Source: Ehretia macrophylla (taxonomy: Eukaryota; Streptophyta; Magnoliopsida; Boraginales; Ehretiaceae). From it: a stretch of 64,000 nucleotides of DNA. Both the position numbers and the translations under genes were made by a program. The notes under the pieces were generated by a model. It did no database searches, was not told where the DNA came from, and was given only the letters and a program-made list of their open reading frames with translations. Shown in pieces: positions 47,348 through 59,004 of this stretch. Position 1 is the first letter of the stretch, and every line of letters begins with the position of its first letter. The stretch is taken from assembly GCA_037974665.1 (NCBI GenBank), contig CM075783.1, positions 16,896,762 to 16,960,761 of the forward strand. Direction: 5' to 3'.

Positions 47348-48563
47348 TCTCCCACTCACACAAGATGGGCAGAACAATATCCACCATTATCTCTCAAGAA
47401 ACTGATTTCAAAGCATAATCAAACTCCATATAGGTAAATAGGTCGTGCGACTCGCGAGCACACAACAAGTAGAGGCTCAAAGACCATGCACCTATTAAGG
47501 ATGACATGGGAGCCACTATCTTCAAAAGAATATAGAGTCTCGCTATACCCTAAACCAAATTAAGTTCACATCAGTCAGTGCATACCTAATCCCTCTTAGA
47601 CTATGCATGACCTATAAAATCTCAATCACGTATTCATAGTTATATTTGATCACAAAGATCGTTCAATCACATAGATTCTATAACTGGTCAACCAATGAAC
47701 ACATGTAGTGCTAGAAGTGAATAGTCTTCCTTTCGCTCAATACCCTTCTAAATCAAGTTAACTGATTTCCCGGACATGTCCCATATGATCGAATCTTACG
47801 TGATCTTTAGGCAACATACCAAAGAAGCTAACATTAAACTTGATTTATCAGAATATGAGTGTAGGTCTCAAAGGGTATATTCAAAGAAGCATATTTTGCT
47901 TCAAGGTCTCACACAGTGATGAAGTATGGATTCATTCATCAACTTCTTTAAATAGTCGCTAGAGTACACACGGTATGAAACGTGTGTTACGGTGTAACTT
48001 CCTTTAGAAAAAGGGAGTACATCTTTATTTAATTCTAACACCGTACAGATTCTGATTTAGTTATCACTCAAATAACTAACCTGAATCCTCGAACTTAATA
48101 CTCACAGTAATCGAGGTTTCATATCTGACTATATACAGGTTGTATGGATTGTGGGAATCCATATCGACCTCACATTAGTCTTAATTATCACACATACAAT
48201 ATGAGGTCTCATCTTAATAATTGTCGTTGGAACTAATCCCTAACCAATTTTCAAGGCGACACTTATATAAGTATAGTATTTTCAACAAATACTAACTAAC
48301 TTATATTGTCTCATCTCTATATGCTCCCACTGTGTCAGAGACGATTACTCGTATGAGATAGCCAATCTCACTAACATGTCGACGTACAATTCGATGTCAA
48401 TTGTATGTGCTAACATACTCATACACATTCTAATTTACATATATCGCAAAGATTTAACACTACTTAAGTGCATCAAAATATTTCATTTATTTATTTATTT
48501 GACATCTGAAATATACAATTGTATGAGTACAAAAGTGATCATTTCACAACATATGAACATACA
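47348..48563 (-). other. Copia D non-coding spacer between polyprotein and 3' LTR
   Basis: About 1.2 kb without domains between the end of RNase H and the purine tract. Unusually long for a copia 3' untranslated region. I see no second gene in it on either strand. Confidence 0.6.
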
Positions 48564-49980
48564 TTAAATTCTACGCAATCCTAGAGATTTTACATGAGAC
48601 AAATATATATCTCTAGGAATTGGCTTAGTGAGTGGGTCGGCTACCATCTCATGCGTAGAGATATATTCAATAATCACTTCTTTCTTTGACACCATATCTC
48701 TTACAAAATTATACTTTTTGTCTATGTGTTTAGTCTTGCCATGGTATTTAGGATCCTTAGTGTAGGCAATGGCTGCTTGACTATCACAATAGAATGTCAC
48801 CGGTTTATCAGTATTTGTGAATACTCTTAAATCTAAAATGATCCTTTTAAGCCACACCGCTTCTTGTACAACCGCTGAGCAAGCCACAAACTCTGCTTCC
48901 ATGGTAAATAATGCTATGCAGGTTTGCTTCTTGCTACACCAAGAAATATCCCTACTATTCAGCAAGAAGGCATACCCAGAAGTTGATTTATGCTCATCTG
49001 GATCACCACCCCAGTCAGCGTCTGTAAATCCCTTTAGATTTAGGTCAACTCCTTGGTAGCATAAGCAATAATCCAAAGTGCCCTTCAAATATCTCAGAAT
49101 CCTCTTACAACTTGCCAATGAGCTCGTCCAGGGTTGGATTGATAACGACTTACCAATCCAATGGCAAAACATATATCTGGCCTCGTACATAACATGGCAT
49201 ACATCAACCTACCTACAGCACTCGCATAAGGAACAACATTCATGTCTTCTATTTCTTCTGGAGTTTTGGGACACATCCCTTGGTTCAGGCTTTCACCTTT
49301 GGCTATAGGAGTGTCAATAGGTTTGCAGTTATGCATTTGGAATCGTTCAAGAACTTTCTTGATGTAAGATTCTTGCGACAAAGCAAGGAGTCTTTTTGAT
49401 CGATCCCTCTGAATCTTGACTCCAAGTACATATGCTACCTCACCCATATCTTTCATCTCAAAAGTTGAAGATAACCACTTTTTTACGGTGATTATATAAT
49501 CCTTACTATTCCCAGCCAACAAAATATCGTCAACATACAGAGATAGAATTACATATCTATTATGAGACCTCTTGACATATACACAGTGGTCTTCTTGAAC
49601 CATAACAAAACCATACGAAATGATTTCTTGATGGAACCTTAGATACCACTGTCTGGATGATTGTTTCAACCCGTAAATAGATCTTTGGAGCTTGCATACT
49701 TTGCTCTCTTGACCTTTTTCTATGAACCCTACAGGTTGTTCTATGTAGATCTCTTCAGCTAGTTCTCCATTGAGAAATGCCATTTTTACATCCATCTGAT
49801 GTAATTCCAGGTCTTGATGAGCGACTATGGCTAAAATTAGTCGAATTGAGGCAAACCTTACCACCGGAGAGAAGGTTTCCTCATAATCTATATCTTCCAT
49901 CTGGGTATAGCCCTTACCCACTAGGCGAGCTTTGTATCTTTCAATGGATCCATCTGCTTTTCATTTAATTTTGAGAATCT
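48564..49980 (-). pseudogene. Copia D reverse transcriptase and RNase H
   Basis: RT: ARLVGKGYTQMEDIDYEETFSP-like start, MDVKMAFLNGELAEEIYIEQPVGF, CKLQRSIYGLKQSSRQWYLRF, LSLYVDDILLAGNS, FEMKDMGEVAYVLGVKI and PYASAVGRLMYAMLCTRPDI. RNase H: GFTDADWGGDPDEHKSTSGY, TMEAEFVACSAVVQEAVWLK, YCDSQAAIAYTKDP, YHGKTKHIDKKY and ending KSLGLRRI. Long parts are open, but the whole is broken. Confidence 0.9.
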
Positions 49981-51466
49981 ACTTGTTCCCAATAGCTCTC
50001 CTTATAGGTGGAAGATCAACCAGTACCCAGACTTGGTTTTTCTTCATGGAATCCATTTCTTCTTCCATTGCTTTAATCCAACTTTCTCGTGCAGAGGATG
50101 AGAGTGTTTCAGACACATTTTTTGGCTCATCATCATCTTGAGTAGTAACCATTAAAGATTCCCCTTCAATCTTAAAACGACGTCGAGGAATACTTTGGCG
50201 GTTACTTTTCCGTGTAGGGGTATGGAGTGAGCTAGATCCACTAACCGGTTCTGAAAATGATTCAGATTCAATATGACTAACCAATGTATTTCTCCCACTT
50301 GAATAAGGGAACGGAAGCACTACCTCTATTCCAACTGATGAGGTGGAAATATTAGGATTGTCAGGGTTATTCAATTCAATTAACTGAACATCCTTATCTA
50401 CTTCACCCCTATGTAGAAATTCTGTTTCCAAGAATGTTACGTCACGTGATTCAATTTCGATTACACTCTCATATGCTTGTTCTCCAATGAAAACATATCC
50501 CTTTGAGTGTTCACTATACCGAATGAAAATACACTTTTTTCCTCTCGGTCCCAATTTTCTATTCTTATGGAAATTGTTATAAACATAAGCAGTTGTGCCC
50601 CAGGGCCATAAGTTATAAAGATCAGGTCGTCTACCTGTCCATAACTCGTAAGGAGTGGAATTGACAGACTTTGTGGGCACACGGTTAAGTACATATGTGG
50701 CTGTTAGTAGTGCATCACCCCAATACGAAATAGGAAGATTAGCTTGAACCATCATAGACCTAACCATGTCTAGTAAGGTTCTATTCTTTCTTTCTGCAAC
50801 ACCATTCTGTTGCGGAGTTCCAGGGATAGTAAGCTATCTAACTATACATTTTTCATCACATATACTTCTGAACTGATCAGAGAGATATTCATGACCACGG
50901 TCGGTGTGGAATGATTTTACTTTCTTGTCTAACTGATTTTCCACCAAACTCACATATTTTTTAAAACAATCTAATGCATCAGATTTATGTGATATCAGAT
51001 AGACATGACCATATTTAGTAACATCATCTATAAAAGTGATGAAGTAAGAGGCTCCATGCCTCGCCCTAACATTCATTGGACCACATATGTCAGAATGGAT
51101 TAACTGTAATGGAAATTCTGCTCGTAAGCCTTTGCCAAATGGTTTTATAGTGGATTTACCGGCAAAACAACTTTCACAAACAGGCAAGTTGACTTTTGCT
51201 AGTGATCCCAAAAGACCTTCTCTAGCCAGTCGGTTCATACGATCTTGCCCAATATGCCCTAACCTGTTATGCCATACATTCACATCTACATCTATAGTGC
51301 TAGAAGATGTATAATATGAAAAGCATTCATCATTAAGACCATAACTAATATGTTCAATATCCAAAACTAAAAAACCATCCAACAAATATCCATGACCAAA
51401 AGAAACAGAATTAAAAAGTAGTTCAATAGAAACGCCAGACATGTAAATATGAAAACCCAAACGCAA
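49979..51466 (-). pseudogene. Copia D integrase
   Basis: Zinc region VWHNRLGHIGQDRMNRLA and CESCFAGKSTIKPF, core HSDICGPMNVRARHGASYFITFIDD and FHTDRGHEYLSDQF (50834-51466), then AYVLNRVPTKSVNSTPYELWTGRRP and the ESRDVTFLETEF tail (49979-50767). Broken. Confidence 0.9.
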
Positions 51467-51471
51467 AAGGA

Positions 51472-51853
51472 CTAATGCAAAGACCAGATTCCGTCTAAAA
51501 TCCAGAGCATAGAGGACATCGTGGAGAAAGAGGGTTCGGCCACCACGCAGCTAAAGTTTGCAAGTGCTAAAGCCCTTAACTTCGACTCTAGCGTTATTGC
51601 CAACGTATATCCATCGGGACTCAGTCGGAACACGTCGGTACTATACATACGCACCTCTATCTCTAGCTATATGGTTGGTCGCTCCTGAGTCAAGTGTCTA
51701 CATAGGTAAAGATTCGGTCAGTAACGCACAACTAGAAACATATGCATTACAAGAAAGTTTGATAAAACGCATTACCTGGGTCTTGGGCTCAGGCCAATCC
51801 CGAGCGTAGTGACCCTTCTTTCGGCAATTATAGCACTTAACTTTTGTAATGTT
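51472..51853 (-). pseudogene. Copia D protease and gag nucleocapsid knuckle
   Basis: Minus strand: knuckle CYNCRKKGHYARDW just right of 51770 (about 51842-51795), then a protease stretch LDSGATNH...RDRGAYVS (about 51705-51650). The rest of gag is displaced by Z2 at 51854. Confidence 0.75.
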
Positions 51854-54237
51854 TGTGAAACCCCACTTTTCTTCCTTATCTCGTTTTACGTGTTATACCT
51901 CGTTTTGCGTGCATATGACCTGTTTATGTGCTATAGGTCCTAGAAAGTTATAATTTTGATGTCAATACTCCTAATACGTGCTAAATGTGCATTCATGAAA
52001 TTTTCATAAAAAACGGGATCAAAAATTTTATCGTCGTCTTTTAGTGAATAGTATTTTGGACGCACGTCCGCTAAAATTTTGAAACTGGTCTTTTTAACCC
52101 TTCTAGACCTAGTCCATAGACTTTAATAGACATGTGATTGATAAAAATAGATTTCAAATCGGCTTAGGAATTTATTAGGGTTTTTACACAACTTTTTGCG
52201 AAAAACCGAGTTTTAAGCCGACTCGGGTGGAATTCTTTGAATGTAAAACTTCTTGTCACCTAAAAATAATCCACTTGAGATATCTTAGGAGTTGCATTTT
52301 TATTTTGAGCCTTGGTGAGCAATAAAATGAGTTTAAAGTCAATAAAACACAAAAATTAATTAGTTTTTATAACTTAAACTATTTTATATATTAACTATTT
52401 ATGCTCACACTAGTTACACACACTCATATAACACAAAAACACATCCAATTTCACACACAAGGCCGAGAGAAAGAGGAGGAGAAAAAGAAAGAGAATTTCA
52501 AGCTTTTTTAATCAATTTTTCAAAGAAAAACTTGGTTTTTGTCCGTAAAACTTCGCACCGACTTGGATTCCGCTTGTTGGGCACGCACTTCACGCATCCC
52601 TAGGCTTTTATCGCATCAAAGGTGAGAGAAAAATTCTAGATCTCAAAATGCCATTTTTGTCTTTTTGCGTATAAATGAAGATTGAACCGTTAGAATTGAA
52701 ATCTGATGTTAGATTATTGTTCCTTGCATGCTAGGGATCGTTTAATGGTAATACTACGAATTTCTGTCGGATATAGCATAATTTTTATTTTTCGGGTATT
52801 TAATTTAGATTAAATTGTTCAAAGTTGATTTAATTGAGTTGCGTTGCTCGAAATCGATTGCCGTCAATTTCTAAATACTTGATAATTACGTGTTAGCGCT
52901 ATTGTAATGCCGAATTTTCAATTACATTGCTCGTGGGAAAGTCCAAAAAATCCAGACAAGACATCCTAGGGTTTTAGGGTTATCGGGCATGATTTGGAGG
53001 TATTATGATGGATTTCCGTGAGGGCTAATGTAGTAGGTTGAATGGGTGAGTGATAGAAACTGATTTGGCAATGTTTGGGTTAGTAGAATGTAAGTTATGA
53101 ATTTTTGAAGTTTAGGTTGTCATTCTTTAATTTCTTGAACGATGCCTTTAGATGATTAGGTGGTGTTTGAGTGTTGCATGGTGAGTTGTTGATGAGTAAT
53201 TTAGGGTTTAATTGTGTATATAATGCATGTCCGGTTAGATGGCCTACTTTGTCATCTAACTAAGTTATTGTTGTTTAAATGTTAATTGATGCTATCAATG
53301 ATGAATAAATGATGATTGATTGATGATTGATGATGATTATAGAGTCTTGGTATGTGTGTGCCACCTCTCGGGCAGCGTTGGGCTGTCGGGTTGATAACGG
53401 CATGACTGCCAGAGACTACCCCCAGCTCGCATGACGGAGGTGTCATAGAGGGAGGGGCTAGTGAGGTACCTCGGGTGCGTGAGTAATGGGAGTTATAAGA
53501 AGAACGGTTGAGATCGTGATGGCATTTGGAGCTACACCAACTAGAGAGAGTATCCTTTATTGAATGGTCATATAGTTATGTGATGATAGTATTATCTATG
53601 TTATTGTGTGTTTACTGACTCAAAGGATTATTCCAAGGAGTTTAGTAGACCTTGCTCGAGATCTATCGGATCCTCACTGGGCTTATTTATATAAGCTCAC
53701 TCTCTATTATTGCATGCATACAGGTGTTCTTTGGCAGGATTACGGGTACGTGCCTCCTAAAGAGGAGAATGTGGAAAAAATGTGCCTTACGTGGAAAAGT
53801 CTTATGTCCCTGAGTCTTATCAGTGATGCTATGTTGTTTACTATCATGTATATTAGGTTAGTAGACTTTTATCTGTTTTGAAATTCCTATTGTATAAGAT
53901 GCTGAAAACATCATGAGTTAGTTTATACTATCTTAGTAGTTATTCTTTTGCTCTTGTTTAGATTGCTAGGTTGGTATTAATATGGTTGTATTGTATATCA
54001 AAGTTTAAAAGTTATGTTGGAATGGAGGCATATAACGATGAATGTTTATTGTATATTATGGGTATGATGTATGTTGTTATGTTATTGAGGAGTTGTTGTT
54101 GTATGGTTTATGGAGTTGATGTATGAGGTCCTATTGAGGTTGGTTTAGAGCCTCGGTATCCTATTTACTGTCATTATACTGCCGAAATTCTGTTGCGTCC
54201 TGACTGATTATAGGAGGGGTCGAGTTGGGGCGTGACA
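51854..54237 (+). repeat. Z2 5' LTR
   Basis: 2384 bp, TGTGAAACCCCACTTTTC to GGGGCGTGACA. Stem-loop at 53234-53260, GC-rich island about 53350-53500, conserved GGTGAGAGAAAAATTCTAG at 52621 and CATGCATACAG at 53713-53723. Confidence 0.95.
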
Positions 54238-57200
54238 TTTAAGTGGTATCAGAGCTTGATTAGCTGTCAGCCGGGGTATCCTCGGAATGTGGGTAGTGGT
54301 CTAAGCATGCAAGTATGTATTAAGTGAAAAAAAGTGAAACATATGTTAATATGTTTATGTGATTAATTTACTTATGTGTCTAACTTTCTATGTGATCAAT
54401 ATGCTTTATGTGTTAAGTGAACTAATGTGGTCAATATGTTCTATGTGATAACGTGTATTATGTACTTAATGTGTTTTAATTAATGTGCATTGTGATTAAT
54501 GTGCATTATGTGATCAATGTGTATTATGTGACAATTGTGTTTTATGTGATTTTGTGCCTTGTGTGAAGTTAGTTGTTTATGTGGTTTTAATTGTTTATAA
54601 CTAGCTTATGTAAAACAACGTGCTTTAGGTGCTCAATGTACTTTAAGTGACCAATTTGAGTTACGTGATGAACTTGTCTTATGTGAAGTTTGTTACTTAT
54701 GTGACTTTAATTGTTTATAACTTACTTCTGTGATATAACCTGTTTATGTGATGTTGGCTTCTTATATGCTAATTGTGTGTTATGTGATAATGTTGTAATA
54801 TATGATAATTATATAATATGTTGGTACTTGTTTTCATGAGATATAATTGTATATATTATATAACTGTGGGTGATTCTTTTAGGTGAAGTAAGGTTGACTG
54901 CAAGAGTTTTTGGAAATAGAGGTAGGCCATGATTTTGAATTATTATTATTCTAGAAGTTTATCAGTTAGATTTTAATTGTTATGTTTATGGATTTTAGTC
55001 TCGGCTTAGTGGATTGATCTTGATATTCCTTTAGCGAGAATGCAATTGTTCGAGGAAATAGCAATGTATCTTGATGATTATAATTACTTTTGTTGCCATG
55101 TTTAACTTGTTATTACTTGGAGATGAATTATAAGTTGAGGTTTCCATGAGGTTGTGATTAGACACTTTTGGAGTCTCAACTCAGATTATACTTTCTTGAG
55201 GTTATTTTAGAATGAATTTATTTGAGGAATTAGTGATGTATATTTGTGAATGGAATGAAGTGTAGTATAACATGTGAGTATTTCTACTATTTGGGATTGC
55301 TATATTATTAATAGATATTTTGGAGTTTTGATCTTTAAACCTTGGAGACAATTGGAGTGATTCCTGACTAAAGTTACTTTATTCGAAGATGTAATTGTTG
55401 GGAGATAGAATTATTTGAGGAAATAAGAATGCATTTTGGTGACTGAACATTTACTTGCCTACATCGAGCTTTTGAGTTCTAGGTGGTATGACTTTCTAAA
55501 TTGTTGATTGGGGATTCTCTTATATTATAATGGGTTAATATGAATCTGTATTGTGTTATCAGATTTTGGAGTCTTCATTAGTGAATCTTGTTGGGTAATC
55601 AGTGATTTATCTTGTTTAGTGATTGGTCTGGTACGGAATGAAAAATTTTGGAGTGATTTATCTTGTTTGGTGATTGTTATGACTCCTTAGGTTCTCTAGA
55701 TCTCCTTAGTGTCTTGTTTTGGTAGGAGATAAATTGTAGGATTTGACTTGTTGGTGTTTAAGTGTGTAAGTAGAACACCCTTCTTGTACTCCATAATTCT
55801 ATCGGTCTTATTATTATATTTTACTCTATTCTCACTTACTTGAGAGAGAGTTACACTTTGTAGCATATCAATTGTTTCTTGAAAGTTTTGCTTATTGGAT
55901 TATTGGATCCTATACTCATTTGACATTGCTTCTGTGACACCCGAGAATTTCACCATAAATTTATTTATAACCGTTGCATACCTATGTGTGCATTTTCACG
56001 TGCATCATCTTTTTTGCTTAATTATTTTTATTAGGGGTTACTATTCATAATATTTTTGACTGTTTCAAAAGTTTGATATTAAATTTTTCCTAGGTCACCT
56101 GACATTTAAAAGGAATCAAGAAATTTTCGTTTTGAACTTTCGAGCTTAGGAGTGTGCGTTTGGAAAATATTTTCCGTGATAATTGAATAGTGTTACGTAA
56201 GAATAGTACTAGTTGCAACTAAAAAAATAATTGAAATTGCATTTTGGCCTAGTTTGACTAAGTTTTTAATGGAATTTGACCCCATTTAATAACACATACA
56301 CATACATAAAACAAGCTTAACATCACATAACATTTTAGTCATCAAAAACAAAACAAAAAATGACCTCCAAGTCCCTCCATTTGGCCGACCAGCTATAGGA
56401 GAGAAAAGATGAGATTTTGCTTCAACATCCTTGCATTTTGAGCTCTTAGATTGATCTTGGGAGGGTTTTGAGCAACATAGAGACTTCAACAAGCTTCTTC
56501 ATCTTCAAAATTGTGAGGGAGTCTCATTTTATTGAGTTTAAAGTTTATGTGCATATGTTTAATTTTCTTGATTTGTCAATTATAGCTATATATCTTGTTA
56601 TGAATGCTTCCTATGAGTTATTTAAAGTCTCTAGAGCTAACTTTTGAGGTTTGATAACATAGTTAATGGTTGAATGTTGAATTTGATCAAAGAGATGATG
56701 AATAGTGCTTAGAACTAGGGTTTTGAGAAAAATTGCAAATTGGCTTGAATTGATGCCTCAATTAGGTGCTCTAGACCTTAGGGAAGATAGTTGAAAAGCC
56801 ACGTTAGGTTGAAACACTCGAATTTGAATTTAATTGCATAATAAGCTTACTTTAAAAAGGGGGTTTTATACGTTAAGCAATCCGGGCAAATTTGGGCATC
56901 GATTTGGGTATCCTTGAGCTAAGGAAGCACCTTTGGTGCTTTCGTTTCGTGAAATTGGGGTTCGGTTAGTATGGCTATAGTTCAAACCCGTTCGGGGCCT
57001 TCCCGAACTTTTGCTTCAAAAATGAGTTTTAGTGACTTTAAAGGGTACCTTTGAGCTTAATTAGGAATATAGAAAGACTAGGGTATAATTGGGAATCTCG
57101 AACCATGCTTAGGAGAAATAAAGCTCGGTTAAAGAAAGGGGAAAAGTAGTTTTTAGCCTTTTTAGTTGCAATTGGAACTTGTTGTGTGTTAGTAATGCCT

Positions 57201-57329
57201 TGCATTGAATATTTAGGATGTATTTAAGTTATTTGAGTAGATTATTGGAAGAAATTATGTTGATTGCTTCTTTTGGCATCTATTAGTTAATATCGTGCTT
57301 TTATGAACTTTTATCGTGCATATATGTGT

Positions 57330-57355
57330 GAGGGCGGCCTACTTTGTCGTCCCTC
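57330..57355 (+). other. Conserved stem-loop with GCCTACTTTGT loop (X example)
   Basis: GAGGGCG (57330-57336), loop GCCTACTTTGT (57337-57347), CGTCCCTC (57348-57355): seven pairs with one bulged T. Same element at 60402-60427 (X 3' LTR), 22301-22326 (Y, minus), around 24897-24927 (X'), 26084-26110 and 31361-31387 (Z1, minus), 53234-53260 and 63948-63974 (Z2). In Z the arms are GTTAGATG and CATCTAAC, different from X but still complementary. Confidence 0.8.
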
Positions 57356-57418
57356 TTACGTGTTATGTGATATATTGATTGTTTGTGGCTTGTTTTGGGT
57401 TGCGCAACCTATATCGGA

Positions 57419-57478
57419 CATGGTAGCGTCGAGAAACACGGGCGGCATCGGGCTTGCCGTGCTCCCTCGACTACCATG
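57419..57478 (+). other. Long hairpin in X LTR GC-rich island
   Basis: CATGGTAG-CG-TCGAG (57419-57433) pairs with CTCGACTACCATG (57466-57478), with an inner CACGG..GCCGTG pairing. Also in the X 3' LTR (60491-60550), Y and, in changed form, X'. Confidence 0.7.
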
Positions 57479-58415
57479 GTGCCTATTCCCTTCTCGCTGA
57501 GGCATACTCCACTACCCCAGAGGCGTGGTTCACCTGCTGGGCATGGACCTACCTCGGGAGAAAGGGTCGTAGGATCGGGATAAATTCGGAGTATCCCAAT
57601 TGTTGGTGTTTGGGGTTTGCTGGCATGTTCGTGATGCTCGTGGTTCGTGGCTCGTGAATGAAGACTTGGAAGTGGAACCGTATCCTTTTTAAAGTGATTA
57701 ATTGCTTGGCTTATTGTCTTGTTGGTTTATGTGGATTATATATGTTTTCTTGTGTTCGCATATCATATTGCACGTTGGCATGTTGCATCACCTCCCTCAC
57801 TGGGCAACATTGTTGCTCATTCCTCATTTAATATGTTTCAGGTGAAGTTGAGGTGAATCCTCAGCTGATAGAAGGAGAGGAAGTTCACGTAGATCAGAAT
57901 CCGTGACTTTGTGTGCTGAGGTGGATTTTATGTGCTTCTTGCGTGGAGTTCTTGTTAATATTGTATTTTGAGACCATGGGGTCTTGTGTATATGTCTAGT
58001 AGCTGTGGACTAGAATGTTAAAGAAAGTTGTTGGATTGTAATAATGAATTCTAGACTTTAATTTCTCTTGCATGCTTGGAGTGTTTGTTGATCTTCATAT
58101 GGAACTTAGAATTTTATTGTATTTAACTACTTATGGCTAAACCAACTATCTCGCATGCTTGTGTGCTTAAGTAGAATGTTGTTGCTCCAAGGCTCGGATG
58201 GCCTTGTGATTGTGTTTTAGCTTTGGAGACATTAGTAGATAAGTTGTTGTTATAGTTCAAAAGTCTTGAGTGGCTATTTGCAGGTAACAGTTTTGTCCTA
58301 TAAACAGGGGAGACTCCGTCCCTTTTTCCCTAAATTTCGTGCCCGGGGTTTGGATTTGGGTGAGAATAGCATGATAAATAGGTGTCCCGGTCTCATGAGG
58401 GATCGGGGCGTTACA

Positions 58416-59004
58416 GAAGTGGTATCAGAGCTTAGCTAGTTAGCTAGGCGCAAGCCGGGATAGGGTCTTCGGCTTGTGGGGTAGTGGCCTTAGTGTCAAT
58501 GTGTTTAGAAAGTATATGTGCATGTCTTATGTGATAAGAGAGTTAATGTGATCAATGTGCTTATGTGATCAATATGTTTTATTTGTTGAGTGAACTAGTT
58601 GTGGTTTATGTGCTTGTGTGATAAGTGGAATGGATGTGGTTAACGTGCTTGATGTGTTTATATGTTCAATGTGTTTATGTGATTAATGCGAGCTATGTGA
58701 TTAACGTGCCTTGTGTGAATTATGTGCTTTGTGTACTTGAGTGCTTGATATGCTTTATATGACTAATGTGAATATGTGATTAACTTGTTTTATGTGAAGT
58801 TGTTGTTTAAATAACTTAGTAGTTTATAATTGGTGTATGTGAACTTGTTGCTTATGTGACTTTACTTGTTATATATTGCTAACGTGATCAATGTGTTTTA
58901 TGTGTTAAGCATGCTTACGTGAAACAATGTGTTTTATGTATGAGGGTAACTCGCTTGTATGTGTAAGAAATTGCGAGGACGCAATTTTTGTAAGGAGGGG
59001 AGGG
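58416..59004 (+). other. X internal region (589 bp)
   Basis: Primer site at the left end; 58540-58930 is a degenerate TATGTGA/CAATGTG run like that of Z2; then GCGAGGACGCAATTTTTGTAAGG leading into the purine tract. No coding capacity. Confidence 0.9.

Larger units (their letters stand above)
55933..58415 (+). repeat. X 5' LTR
   Basis: 2483 bp, TGTGACACCCGAGAATTTC to ATCGGGGCGTTACA. Stem-loop with GCCTACTTTGT loop at 57330-57355, GC-rich island 57400-57600 with a long hairpin 57419-57478. Short open frames in the island are not genes. Confidence 0.95.

Noticed and set aside
58416-58440. TGGTATCAGAGC sequences (also 54244, 30253, 8711) as possible tRNA genes
   Set aside because: Only the 12-base complement of a tRNA 3' end beside an LTR; no cloverleaf.
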